Shown one piece after another: positions 1 to 9,192 of a stretch of 64,000 nucleotides of DNA. The stretch is from Gemmatimonadota bacterium (lineage in GTDB: Bacteria > Gemmatimonadota > Gemmatimonadetes > Longimicrobiales > Gaopeijiaceae), in contig JAUIEJ010000010.1 in the NCBI GenBank assembly GCA_030428885.1, positions 186,001 through 250,000 of the forward strand. The letters are read 5' to 3'. The notes below the pieces were generated by a model, which was given only the letters and a program-made list of their open reading frames with translations, did not search any database and was not told the DNA's origin. Every line of letters begins with the position of its first letter. Position 1 is the first letter of the stretch. The translations under genes were made by a program, and so were the position numbers.

Positions 1-925
1 CGCCGACCACGGCCACCCCGGTCAGGATCCCCACGCGTCCGGCCCCGACCCGCCCACGCCCCTGGACGCCCCATGCGGCCACCAGGGCGAGGACCGGCGC
101 GAGGCGGCTGAAGGGCGTCTCCAGGAACGACTGCTGGGCGACCTGAATGGCCAGGTTCCCGAGCCAGGTCCCGTCGATGTTGGTGCCCTGGTAGGCCATC
201 AGAGCCGGATACCCGATGGTCCCGTGGACGTGGAGGGCCCACGGGAGGTAGCAGAGGGCGGCCACCGCCGCCGCCACGCCCCAGGGCGCCACCCGCCGCA
301 CCCACGCCGCCGGCCCCCTGCGTCGGTCGTTCCACAGCCCCGGCACGAACGCGGCCGAACCCACCAGCAGAGCGAACCAGCCGTGGTACTTGGTGTTCCA
401 CGCGAGCCCCACGGCGATTCCCGCCGCCACTCCCCACCGCCACGACCCCTCTTCGGCGCTCCGCACCAGGAGGGCCACGGCGCCGATGAAGAGGAAGAGG
501 AACGTCACGTCGGTGAGGGCCGACCGGGAGAGGGCGACGTGCAACGGGTCCAGGGCCATCATCCACGCTGCGGCGGCGCCCGCCGCCTTCCCGAACCATC
601 GGGCGCCGACCCGACCCACGAGCGCCACGGTGGCGGTGCCCACCACGATGTTCACCAGAATCGCCTGCTCCGCAGCCACGCCCAGGAGCAGGTACGCCAG
701 CGCCACCAATGCCGGGTAGACGGGCGGCGAGAAGAGAATCTGGTCCGGGTAGGCGCCCAGCGGTTGGGCCGCGTCGACCCAGGCCCACGCCGTGAAGACG
801 TAGACCCCTTCATCGAAGTGGTCGATTCCCAGGGCGCCGAAGCCCCACCCCCGGGCCACCGCCGCCACCGCCACGGCGAGGACGAGGGCCAGGGAGAATC
901 GGCGCTGTTCGGCGTCGCCCGTCAC
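1..925 (-). CDS. GT-C/PMT-type membrane glycosyltransferase, 3' end missing
   Basis: This gene runs off the left window edge and is not in the ORF track; I translated the complement by hand. It starts at a GTG overlapping the stop of the upstream gene (GTGA). The visible ~308 residues have an N-terminal membrane segment, then a GIDHFDEGVY-like acidic loop, which matches the first extracytoplasmic D-E region of ArnT/PMT-type enzymes that use polyprenyl-phosphate sugars. Several more hydrophobic segments and an LDPLHVALSR stretch follow, also typical of PMT_2 proteins. Together with the next two genes it forms a translationally coupled minus-strand operon. I infer transfer of a sugar from a lipid carrier on the outer face of the inner membrane. 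Acceptor and sugar are unknown. Confidence 0.75.
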   Translation of the reverse strand, partial: MTGDAEQRRFSLALVLAVAVAAVARGWGFGALGIDHFDEGVYVFTAWAWVDAAQPLGAYPDQILFSPPVYPALVALAYLLLGVAAEQAILVNIVVGTATVALVGRVGARWFGKAAGAAAAWMMALDPLHVALSRSALTDVTFLFLFIGAVALLVRSAEEGSWRWGVAAGIAVGLAWNTKYHGWFALLVGSAAFVPGLWNDRRRGPAAWVRRVAPWGVAAAVAALCYLPWALHVHGTIGYPALMAYQGTNIDGTWLGNLAIQVAQQSFLETPFSRLAPVLALVAAWGVQGRGRVGAGRVGILTGVAVVG

Positions 926-2565
926 GGAGTCCCCCGGACTCGGAAGAGGGTCCCCACGGCGTTGTCCGCCACCACCTCGACCCCGGGCCGCCCCCGGAGC
1001 ATGGGGCCCACGGGAGCCCCGGCCGGGACGAACGCGAGATCGATGCCCCGATCCTCGAGGAAGGACGGCTCGGCCTCGCCGTCGAAGAACCGCCGGGCCT
1101 CGGCGGCGCGGCGATCCCATTGGGAGGTGAGGAAGAAGTGGGCCACCCAGGGGCGCCCCCGGTTCCGGGGCACGAGCCAGAGAACGTCCGGTTCTCCGGC
1201 CAACAGCACCGATTCCGGTGAAGAGGCCGTCTCCAGGGCGTCCAGGATCCGGAGGTGGTCCGGCGTCAGGTAGCTCCAGGGCTTGTCGTCGGCCACCGCC
1301 ACCCGCTGGACGTTCACACCCATTCTCCAGGCCAGGGTCGAGCCGGTGAGAACCAGAACCGTCAGCAGCGCCGGGCCGCCGATGCGGCGCCCACCCCGGA
1401 TCCAGGCCAGGGCGGCCAGCGCCGTGAGGGGATAGGCGAGGGTCATGGTGCCCCGGGACGGGTAGGGGTAGAACGGCCCCGCCAGGGTGAGGACCAGGCA
1501 TCCCAGGGCCCACCCGAAGAGCGCCCGTGTGTCGTCGTCCCGGTGACGCCAGACGGCCCCGCCACGCCACGCCAACAGGGCGAACTGGAGGGGGAAGGCC
1601 AGGAGGAGGGTGGTGGGGAGGATCAGGGGCTCCCGCCACCGGGGCATGGGGAATCCCGAGGCCCGCTGTCGGGCCAGCATCCACAGCAGGACGCCGGCCA
1701 CGGTCATGACGGACACCACGGCGCGCGCCAGGTCGGCCCGACGAAACCGCCCGTCCAGGGCGTCCAGGAGGAGCACGAACACGCCGATGGACACCAGGGT
1801 CAGCCCGGTGTAGACGTGGGCGAGGGAGGTGACGCCCCACAGGAGGGCGGTGACCGCGGTCCACCCGGCTCCGCCCCGTCCACGCCCGGCGAGGAAGGCC
1901 AGTACCGAGAGCGTCGCCAGCACCCAGATGAAGAGGAAATGGGTGTCGAAGAAGACGTTGACGAAATAGTGCTGGCGATAGTCCTCGAAGAGGGGGACGA
2001 GGCGGGTCGGCTCCAGGAGGTAGATGTCGAAGGCCGCCACCGAGGCGAAGACCCCGGTCATCTCCGCCAGCCGGAGGAAGCCCCCGATACCCCCACCCAC
2101 CAGGAGAACCGCCAGGGCCACCGAACGCGGTCGGCCGGACGGAACGAACCGCCGCAGGACACCCCACGCGAGCACCGCCAGGATCGCCGCCAGCACCCCG
2201 CCGGCGTACTGGTAGACGAATTCCGGCCGCCACCCTCCCCAGGCCGCGAGATGGCCCAGGATCCAGTAGAGGAGGACCGGGAGGAATCGGCCGGTGGGAT
2301 CGGGCGTGAGGCCGTTGCTCACCACCATGCCCTCGTCCAGCACCTGCTGCATCCACACCCGGTACTGCATGTAGTCGGGAGACTGGGTCAGGATCCCCGA
2401 GAACACCCACCCGTCGGGGGTGGAGGCCTGGGCGATCCACACCGGCGCCATGTGGAGGAGCGCCGCCCCGGCCGCCAGGGCCCAGACCCCCCGGGGCATG
2501 CCCACGAAGGGGGCCCGGAACGCGGCGAGGGCCGAGTCCTCCGGTGGATCAGGCCGTTCGGACAT
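922..2565 (-). CDS. Polytopic membrane protein, probable GT-C glycosyltransferase
   Basis: The 547-residue protein has about ten or more hydrophobic segments and a soluble C-terminal tail of about 110 residues, the layout of GT-C glycosyltransferases. An early loop contains SPDYMQYRVW and a conserved-looking VVSNGLTPDPTGRF stretch, between the first and second membrane segments where GT-C enzymes place catalytic acids. Its start overlaps the end of the flippase/methyltransferase gene by 17 bases, and its stop overlaps the next GTG start, so translation is probably coupled. I do not recognise a specific subfamily; the glycosyltransferase call rests on topology and neighbours. A polymerase or ligase of a surface glycan is an alternative. 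Confidence 0.6.
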   Translation of the reverse strand: MSERPDPPEDSALAAFRAPFVGMPRGVWALAAGAALLHMAPVWIAQASTPDGWVFSGILTQSPDYMQYRVWMQQVLDEGMVVSNGLTPDPTGRFLPVLLYWILGHLAAWGGWRPEFVYQYAGGVLAAILAVLAWGVLRRFVPSGRPRSVALAVLLVGGGIGGFLRLAEMTGVFASVAAFDIYLLEPTRLVPLFEDYRQHYFVNVFFDTHFLFIWVLATLSVLAFLAGRGRGGAGWTAVTALLWGVTSLAHVYTGLTLVSIGVFVLLLDALDGRFRRADLARAVVSVMTVAGVLLWMLARQRASGFPMPRWREPLILPTTLLLAFPLQFALLAWRGGAVWRHRDDDTRALFGWALGCLVLTLAGPFYPYPSRGTMTLAYPLTALAALAWIRGGRRIGGPALLTVLVLTGSTLAWRMGVNVQRVAVADDKPWSYLTPDHLRILDALETASSPESVLLAGEPDVLWLVPRNRGRPWVAHFFLTSQWDRRAAEARRFFDGEAEPSFLEDRGIDLAFVPAGAPVGPMLRGRPGVEVVADNAVGTLFRVRGTP

Positions 2566-4189
2566 GGGGTCGAGCCTCGGAGGCGGACGTGGGGGAGTCG
2601 GGGACCCGGCGAAGCTCCGCCAGGTAGTGGACGGACCACGATCGGACCGGGCTCGATTCCAGCCATCGCTGGATCGTGAGCGCCGGTCCGAGGAGGATCG
2701 CCGGGACGAAGTCGGGAATGAAGGTGAAGTACCGCACCCGGGCCACCTCGAACCCCTCGAGTTCCTCGAGTCGCGCCGGAGGGATCCACTGTTCGATTCC
2801 CTCGTCGATCTCCTTCAGGAGGGGAAAGACGTAGCCCATGTAGAACCGGAAAAGGGGGTTTCGGGGATTGGTCTCGTGGATCAGGAACGCCCCCCCGGGG
2901 CGCAGGACCCGACGCACCTCCCGCATCACGGCCTCCTGCCCACCGGGCCCGGGCACGTGGTGGAGCACCCCCACCGTGTACACCCAATCGAACGACTCGT
3001 CGGGGAACGGCAGGGCTTCACCTCGGGCCGCACCCACGGGGACGTCGGCGCCCCGAGCTCCCCGGAGCAGCCCGAACGAAGGATCCACGCCCACAACCCC
3101 ATACCCTCGATTCCGAGCGTGGCGGGCCTGGCGGCCCAGGCCGCACCCCAGGTCGAGGCCCCGCCCGGCGCTGTCGGCCGAACCGAGGGCCTCGTAGAGC
3201 ATGCCCATCTTGCGCCCCATGAGGTGCCGCCAGACGTGCTCGGTCCACTCGCCGTGGTAGTCGGCGGCGATGTCGTCGAAGTGGGCCGCGGCATCGGTGG
3301 TGTCGGGCTGGGATCGGGCGAGCTCCCGCACCAGGGCCGCCACCCCCACGGCCAGGGCGACGCCGGCGCTCCCCACCCGCATGACCGACACCACGGCCAC
3401 GGCCAGATGGAGCTCGAAGCCCCGCTCCTGGAGACTCAGGATCGCCAGGCTCCCCACCGACCCCATGCCCGCCGGCATGAGGGAGAGGGCCCCGCCGAGG
3501 GTGGCCCCGGCGAACACCGCTTCCGACGACGTCGGAGGCAGCGAGGCCCCGAGGGTCATGGCCGCGGCCGCCGGCAGGGCGCCGGCCACGAGCCACAGAG
3601 CGGCCGACGCCCCCAGGGCGACGCCCAGGGGCCCGGGCTTCACCACCCCCCAGGCCCCGGCCCACCGGCGCTTCCCACCCCAGAGGACCCCGCCGGCCAG
3701 GGCGACCAGGGCCACCGCCAGTCCCACACCCGAGATCAGGTGGACGCGCGGGTCGGTGGTGGTGAGGAGGAGCACGACCAGGAGGATGCCCACGTCCATG
3801 GCCCGTTCCACGATCCAGACCGGTACGGTGCGGCGCAGGGGGACGGAGAACCGCCGCCGGATCAGGACCGGCCGCACCACCTCTCCCAGGTAGGCCGGTG
3901 TGGCGGTGCCCACCAACCCCGCCAGGTAGATCGAGCCGCTGGCCCGGATGGGGATGCGCACGCCGGCCCGGCGGAGGAGGTACTGCCAGCGGAGAAAACG
4001 AAGGAAGAGCCAGATCGCCGTCAGGGAGAGGACGACCGCGACTCCCAACGGTCGGATCCGGGCGAGATCGGCAGACAGCGCTTCGATCCCCGACACCGCG
4101 ATCCAGCCTGCGGCGACGACGACGCCCAGCAGGAGCGGGAGTCCCAGGCCCAGGGCCCGGGTCGCGATGGAGGTGGAAGACGGTGCCAT
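2549..4189 (-). CDS. Flippase-like membrane domain fused to SAM methyltransferase
   Basis: Two families are joined in one 546-residue frame. Residues about 1-290 are a polytopic lysylphosphatidylglycerol-synthase-type membrane domain (UPF0104/flippase-like), with the characteristic GTATPAYLGEVVRP and LMPAGMGSVGSLAI motifs. Residues about 300-546 are a class I SAM-dependent methyltransferase of the Methyltransf_11 type, with DLGCGLGR at 346-353, an acidic GVDPS strand end and an RVLRPGGAFLIHE motif. In most genomes these families are separate proteins. The gene heads a glycosyltransferase operon, so a role in moving and methylating a lipid-linked glycan intermediate is plausible but inferred. 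The ATG is internally consistent and no frameshift is visible. Confidence 0.85.
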   Translation of the reverse strand: MAPSSTSIATRALGLGLPLLLGVVVAAGWIAVSGIEALSADLARIRPLGVAVVLSLTAIWLFLRFLRWQYLLRRAGVRIPIRASGSIYLAGLVGTATPAYLGEVVRPVLIRRRFSVPLRRTVPVWIVERAMDVGILLVVLLLTTTDPRVHLISGVGLAVALVALAGGVLWGGKRRWAGAWGVVKPGPLGVALGASAALWLVAGALPAAAAMTLGASLPPTSSEAVFAGATLGGALSLMPAGMGSVGSLAILSLQERGFELHLAVAVVSVMRVGSAGVALAVGVAALVRELARSQPDTTDAAAHFDDIAADYHGEWTEHVWRHLMGRKMGMLYEALGSADSAGRGLDLGCGLGRQARHARNRGYGVVGVDPSFGLLRGARGADVPVGAARGEALPFPDESFDWVYTVGVLHHVPGPGGQEAVMREVRRVLRPGGAFLIHETNPRNPLFRFYMGYVFPLLKEIDEGIEQWIPPARLEELEGFEVARVRYFTFIPDFVPAILLGPALTIQRWLESSPVRSWSVHYLAELRRVPDSPTSASEARPHVRTA

Positions 4190-4251
4190 CTACGACACTA
4201 CGCTCCCCCCGGGCGCTCGGTCCAGTCGGGCCGGTTCCACGCCGATCGCTC

Positions 4252-5145
4252 CTACCCCCCGTCCTCCAGCACCGGAGCGGCACCCCCGTCAGGACGACCG
4301 TACCCGTCGACCACGTAGGCCGGGAGGTCGATGTCGGCGTCCACCCGTTCGGCCCAGGCCAGGGCCGCCGCCTCCAGGGCGGTGACGTCGAGGGCGACCT
4401 CGCTCCCGCCGGCCACGAGAATCCGCTGACGGCGCCCGGGCACGTCGACTTCGGCGACCTGGGCGAACACGGCGGCGTAGGTGGCCACCATGGAGGGATA
4501 CTCGGGGACGGCGGTGTGGAGATTGCTCACCACCACGCCCCCCGGGGCGAGGCTCGCCCGGACCGCCTCGAGGAACGTCCGGGTGGTGAGGGATCGGGGA
4601 ATGCCCTCGGCGGAGAAGGCGTCCAGCACCACGAGATCCCACGATTCGGGCGGGGCCTCCTCGATGAAGGCGCGCCCGTCGCCCACGTGCACCCGGAGCG
4701 ACGCATCGGGGCGGAAGCCGAACCAGTCCCGGGCCACCTGCACCACGAGGGAGTCGATCTCCACCACGTCGATCTCGGCATCCGGGTGGGTGAGACGCAC
4801 GAAGGTGGGCATGGCTCCGCCCCCCAGCCCCACGAAGAGCATCCGGGCGTCGGAGGGCACCAGAGCCGGACCGATCATGGCGACCCGCGAGTAGGGCAAC
4901 ACCAGGCGCCGCGGGAAGCGGGGATAGACGGCACTCTGTCGACCCGGCCCACCGTCGAAGTAGAGCTCCACGAGCCCGTCGGGGCGCTCGTCCACCCGTA
5001 CCGTGCCGAAGCGCCCCTCGGCCTCGAACCGCACCACGGGGCGCGCCCGCAGCACCAGGACCACGGCGATGGCGAGAGCCACCACCACCACCACCGGCGC
5101 GCCCCACCGGCGCATGGCCGGTCCGGCCCCTCCGTCTCGGTTCAC
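4252..5145 (-). CDS. Spermidine-synthase-like methyltransferase-fold protein with N-terminal membrane anchor
   Basis: A single membrane segment near residues 14-32 precedes a spermidine-synthase-fold domain. The nucleotide-binding motif FVGLGGGAMP, the acidic VVEID strand end and the HVGDGRAFI motif match the aminopropyltransferase/spermidine synthase superfamily. The catalytic gate motif of true spermidine synthases is replaced by LDAFSAEGIP, as in the C-terminal half of bacterial MFS-fused spermidine-synthase-like proteins, so the substrate is probably not putrescine. It lies 62 bases upstream of the flippase/methyltransferase gene on the same strand. The reaction is unknown; polyamine synthesis is possible but I would not assign it. 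Confidence 0.75.
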   Translation of the reverse strand: MNRDGGAGPAMRRWGAPVVVVVALAIAVVLVLRARPVVRFEAEGRFGTVRVDERPDGLVELYFDGGPGRQSAVYPRFPRRLVLPYSRVAMIGPALVPSDARMLFVGLGGGAMPTFVRLTHPDAEIDVVEIDSLVVQVARDWFGFRPDASLRVHVGDGRAFIEEAPPESWDLVVLDAFSAEGIPRSLTTRTFLEAVRASLAPGGVVVSNLHTAVPEYPSMVATYAAVFAQVAEVDVPGRRQRILVAGGSEVALDVTALEAAALAWAERVDADIDLPAYVVDGYGRPDGGAAPVLEDGG

Positions 5146-5180
5146 CCCGACCTCCCGTGGCCCTCAGGTCGCGCCGGAAT

Positions 5181-8100
5181 TCACTGGCGCCCCATGGGCC
5201 CCTGGGGAACCCGCTCGTGGGCCAGGGCCGGACGAGCCCCCGGATGGTTGCCCACCTGATCCATGGTGCGGGCGTCGAACAGGCGGCCGTTGACCATGAC
5301 CAGGGCCACCGACTCGGTGTTGCGGATGTCGTCGAGGGGGTTGGCGTCGAGAACCAGGAGGTCGGCCAGTTTGCCCTCTTCCAGCGACCCCAGATCGGCG
5401 TCCATGCCCAGGGAGGCGGCGGGGTGCATGGTGGCCGAGCGGATAGCCTCCATCTCGCTCATCCCCCCCTGGGCGAACATCCAGATCTCCCAGTGGGCGG
5501 CGAGCCCTTGAAGCTGTCCGTGGGCGCCGATGTTGGTCCGGACGCCCCGCTGGTTGAGGGCGTTGACGTGGCGGGAGACGGCGATGTGATGGTAGTCGCC
5601 CTCGCCGGCCATCTTCAGCCGGCGGCGGGAGCGGGCGTCGACCCCCTCCCGGGGCGTGAAGGTCAGGAGGCGTTCGTTCTCCCAGACATCGGTGTGCTCG
5701 TACCAGTAGTACTCGCCCGAGATGCCGCCGTAGCTCACCACCAGGGTGGGCGTGTATCCCACGTCGGTAGCGGCCCACAGGTTCAGCACGTCGTCGTAGA
5801 GGGTGCCCGGGGGCAGGTTGTGCTCGATGGTGGTGTGGCCGTCGATGACCTGACTCACGTTCTGGTAGAGGGTCGAGCCTCCCTCGGGCACCACGTTGAT
5901 CCCCTCGGCCCGGGCGGCCTCCAGGATCCACTGCCGGGCGTCCCGGCGCCGCTGGTTGTAGGACTTCACGCTGGGTGCGCCGTCGGCTTTCTGACGCCGC
6001 ACGTGCATGAGGGCGTCGTCGTAGCTCGTGGTGAGGGACCGGAACGGCGTCACGGCGCCGTAGAGGATCGTGCCCGTGGAGAAGATGCGGGGACCGGTCT
6101 TCAACCCGGCCCGCACCATCTCGCCGTCGGTGAAGATCATCTCGTTGGTGTTGGACGGGTCGTGGGCCGTGGTCACCCCGAAGGCCAGGTTCACGTAGAA
6201 CGGCCAGTCGGTCTCGGCGGTCATCCCTCCCCCGGCCGAGCCGATGTGGGCGTGGGCGTCGATGATGCCGGGCATGAGGGTCTTGCCGGCGGCGTCGACG
6301 ATGTGGGCCCCGGCGGGCACTTCGACCTCGGAGCGAGGGCCCACCGCCACGATGCGGTTCCCCTCCACCACCACCGTGCCGTCGGCGATGACGCCGCCCG
6401 TGGCGCCCTCCGCCGTGGGGTCGTCGGCGGCCGTGATGACGCGTCCGCCCACGAACGCCACGGTGCCGGTGGGGACGTCGGCGGGCACGGTGAAGCCCAG
6501 ATCGACACCCGCGGTCTCGGGCTCGGCCGTCTCTCCGTCCGTCGCCTCGCCGACGAACGCGAAGCTCTCGGCCACCGAGCGGGTGAAGTACTCCGACCCC
6601 ATGGTCCAGTGGAGCGTCTCGGAGTCCGACCAGTGGAGAAACGCCCCCGACTCGGCCGACACCCGGGTCACCGGGTAGCCCCCGGCGCCGGCGTCGAGGG
6701 TCACGACCCTCCCGGCCCGGGGGAAGCGGGCCAGGCTGGTGCGCCATCCCTGGACGAAGGCCACCCATTCGCCGTCGGGCGAGACGGCCCAGTCCTGCAC
6801 CTGGCCACCCCGGAGGTGAGTCACCACGTCGGTGCCGTCGAGGGCCATGGACTGGAGCGCCGCACCGCCGTCGAAGCCCTGGAAGACGATGCGGGCGCCG
6901 TCGGCCGAGAAGAACGGCGCGCTCCCCCCCTCCCGAACGAGGGTCGGCTCACCGCCGGCCGCGGGAACCGTGTAGAGGCCCGTCTCCCCGGTGTACAGAC
7001 TGCCCCGCCGGGAGTCGCCCCCGGTGCGCCGGTAGACGATGAGGCGTCCGTCGGGAGAGAACGCGGGCTCGGCGTACTGGCCGGGGGCATCCACCACCGC
7101 CCGGGGAGTCCCCCCCACGGCGGGCACCACCTTCACGGCCCCCATGGCCTCGTCGTCCCAGGTGGCGTACACGAGAGATCGCCCGTCCGGTGACCACTTC
7201 GGAAACGCCTCGACCTCGTCGGCGTCGGTGACCCGCCGGGCCGTCCCGCTGCCGTCGGCGGCCGTCAACCAGAGGCGGCCCAGGGCCGAGAACGCCACCT
7301 GCGACCCGTCGGGCGACGTCGCCACGTGGCGCAGCATCTTCACGTCGACGTCGGCGGGGGCCACGTCGACGGGCGCCCGCACGGCCTGGCTCACCCGGAT
7401 GTCGACGTCGGCGCTGAACGGAATCACCCGGGCCTCGCCGGTCTCGGTGTCGACCCGGTGGATCCGGCCCTGGGCCCAGACCACCACGTCGTCCGTGCCC
7501 GGCACCCAGGCATAGCGGGTGTAGGGCCCGTGGATCGCCCACGCCTCCTGCATGTCGTGCTCGAGCCCGTCCCAGACGGGCCATTCGGCCCCCGACTCCA
7601 GGTCCTTGATGAACAGGACCGTGTTCTCACGAACCCGGCGAATGAACGCCAGCTTGTCGCCGTCGGGATGGGGCATGGGGGTGATGGCGCCTCCGGCGCC
7701 CCGGGTTACCGTCTCCTCCTCACCGGTCACCAGGTTCCTGCGCCGGACTGCGTAGATGCCCGGATAGGGGTCCTTGTTGTACTGGAAGAGGGGTCCCTGG
7801 GTGACGTCCTGGGAGTAGTAGACCCACATCCCGTCGGGCGACGCCGCGGGCTCTCCCTGATCCTGCTGCTCGTTGGGTCGGTCGGTGACCTGGAGTCCCG
7901 AGCCACCGGTGCGATGGACCATCCAGATCTCCCCGGCCCCCAACGACCGGGAGAACACGAAGTGCTTCCGCACGAAGAGGTGTTCCCCGTCCGCCGACCA
8001 CTCGGGGGAATTGACGTCCCGCTCCCGTTCCCGGGTGATCTGCGTGGCGTCGGAGCCGTCCACGGCCATGGTCCAGATGTTGTTCAGGCCGTCCCGGTCC

Positions 8101-8441
8101 GAGACGAAGGCGATGCGGGCCCCGTCGGGAGAGAATCGGGGGTGGAACTCGAAGGCCGCCCCCCCCGAGATGCGGGTCGCCGCCCCCCCGTCCACGGGCA
8201 GGGTGTAGATGTCGCCGAGGAGATCGAACACGAGCGTCGATCCGTCGGGCGAGACGTCGACGTTCATCCAGGTGCCTTCGTCCACGGTGAACTGCACCTG
8301 CTCCGTCTCGCCCCACGTGTGGTCGATGGTCCACGCCTCCCGGTCGCCGGCCTCCTGCGCGGCCAGCGGTCCCCCACCCCACGCACCGGCCGCCAGTACC
8401 GCGACCCACATCCCCGTACGTCCCCCGTACCTCTTGCCCAT
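5181..8441 (-). CDS. Secreted TolB-propeller/amidohydrolase fusion
   Basis: The protein has a signal peptide, a long array of PD40/TolB-type propeller repeats (recurring SPDG motifs over residues about 50-610), then a metal-dependent amidohydrolase domain. The amidohydrolase entry motif is PGIIDAHAHIGS (H-x-H), followed by VKSYNQ, which could carry the carbamylated lysine, TTIEHNL, and the C-terminal EEGKLADLLVLD motif. The family is known as periplasmic or secreted amidohydrolases of unknown substrate, possibly peptide-like or cyclic amide compounds. The ORF track begins at 8477, but the internal ATG at 8441 has GGAG nine bases upstream and starts directly before the signal peptide (MGKRYGG...GPLAAQ), giving 1086 residues. 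It seems monocistronic. Confidence 0.88.
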   Translation of the reverse strand: MGKRYGGRTGMWVAVLAAGAWGGGPLAAQEAGDREAWTIDHTWGETEQVQFTVDEGTWMNVDVSPDGSTLVFDLLGDIYTLPVDGGAATRISGGAAFEFHPRFSPDGARIAFVSDRDGLNNIWTMAVDGSDATQITRERERDVNSPEWSADGEHLFVRKHFVFSRSLGAGEIWMVHRTGGSGLQVTDRPNEQQDQGEPAASPDGMWVYYSQDVTQGPLFQYNKDPYPGIYAVRRRNLVTGEEETVTRGAGGAITPMPHPDGDKLAFIRRVRENTVLFIKDLESGAEWPVWDGLEHDMQEAWAIHGPYTRYAWVPGTDDVVVWAQGRIHRVDTETGEARVIPFSADVDIRVSQAVRAPVDVAPADVDVKMLRHVATSPDGSQVAFSALGRLWLTAADGSGTARRVTDADEVEAFPKWSPDGRSLVYATWDDEAMGAVKVVPAVGGTPRAVVDAPGQYAEPAFSPDGRLIVYRRTGGDSRRGSLYTGETGLYTVPAAGGEPTLVREGGSAPFFSADGARIVFQGFDGGAALQSMALDGTDVVTHLRGGQVQDWAVSPDGEWVAFVQGWRTSLARFPRAGRVVTLDAGAGGYPVTRVSAESGAFLHWSDSETLHWTMGSEYFTRSVAESFAFVGEATDGETAEPETAGVDLGFTVPADVPTGTVAFVGGRVITAADDPTAEGATGGVIADGTVVVEGNRIVAVGPRSEVEVPAGAHIVDAAGKTLMPGIIDAHAHIGSAGGGMTAETDWPFYVNLAFGVTTAHDPSNTNEMIFTDGEMVRAGLKTGPRIFSTGTILYGAVTPFRSLTTSYDDALMHVRRQKADGAPSVKSYNQRRRDARQWILEAARAEGINVVPEGGSTLYQNVSQVIDGHTTIEHNLPPGTLYDDVLNLWAATDVGYTPTLVVSYGGISGEYYWYEHTDVWENERLLTFTPREGVDARSRRRLKMAGEGDYHHIAVSRHVNALNQRGVRTNIGAHGQLQGLAAHWEIWMFAQGGMSEMEAIRSATMHPAASLGMDADLGSLEEGKLADLLVLDANPLDDIRNTESVALVMVNGRLFDARTMDQVGNHPGARPALAHERVPQGPMGRQ

Positions 8442-8504
8442 GCCGATCCACTCCGTCGGAAGCACCCCGGGACCCACGCCCTCCGCGGGCCCACGGGGGC
8501 GATT

Positions 8505-9038
8505 CTAACGGAGTGAAGGGGACCCCGCACTCGGCGCGGTGAAGGTCCCCGCGACCACGAGGATCCGTGTGGGCTCCCCCGTCACCGAGGTGGCGAGCTC
8601 GAAGTGGCCCTCCACCACCGAGGGCGTCGACACGGTCACGGTCAGGGTCCCGGCGAGGAAGTCGAAGCCCCCCTGCCCCGGGAACGCCCCCGGGGGAAGC
8701 TCCACGCGGGCCAGGACGAAGACCTCGTCGTCGCCGCCCCCGTCTCCCGTGGTGAAGTCCACGAGGGGGTACGCCCCGGCGGCGGGTCGGCCCATGCCCG
8801 GTGGCGTCACCATGGTGATGACGCCCCCCGAGTCGATCCCGCCCAGGGCGAGGGTCCACCCGCCGGCGTCCTCGGAGCTCCCCGCCGGCCCGGTCAGGCT
8901 TCCGTCCACCAGCCCCCCGAGTTCGGCGGCAAACCAACCCGGCGCCGGCTCGTCCGGCCCCGTGGTCCCGCCACACGCCGCCACGGCGAAGAGGAGAACG
9001 GCCAAGGTGGACCTGAGGCGCAGGTGAACGTGCGGCAT
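8505..9038 (-). CDS. Small lipoprotein of unknown function
   Basis: The 177-residue protein begins with a lipoprotein signal, LLFAVAAC, followed by GGTTGPDEP. I chose the ATG at 9038 because it has CCGGAG seven bases upstream and places the lipobox correctly; the ORF track's longer start at 9380 adds a low-complexity extension overlapping the divergent gene. The mature part is predicted to be beta-rich, with repeated glycine-rich strands and the motif GHFELATSVTG. It resembles the many Gemmatimonadota and Bacteroidetes secreted lipoproteins with a single beta-sandwich domain, but I recognise no named family. It is divergent from the secreted protein at 9193, sharing a 154-base intergenic region. 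Confidence 0.65.
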   Translation of the reverse strand: MPHVHLRLRSTLAVLLFAVAACGGTTGPDEPAPGWFAAELGGLVDGSLTGPAGSSEDAGGWTLALGGIDSGGVITMVTPPGMGRPAAGAYPLVDFTTGDGGGDDEVFVLARVELPPGAFPGQGGFDFLAGTLTVTVSTPSVVEGHFELATSVTGEPTRILVVAGTFTAPSAGSPSLR

Positions 9039-9192
9039 GGGGCACTCCGGGAGAGGGTCGGGACTCGGGTTCACCCCGCAACTGCGTGAGGCCGTCGGCC
9101 CAGGTGACACGGGTCCGCAGGTCGACTGTCCGCTTTCGGGCCCGGAGGCCGCGTTCAGGGTCGACCGAACCCATTCCACCGGGAGGACACCC

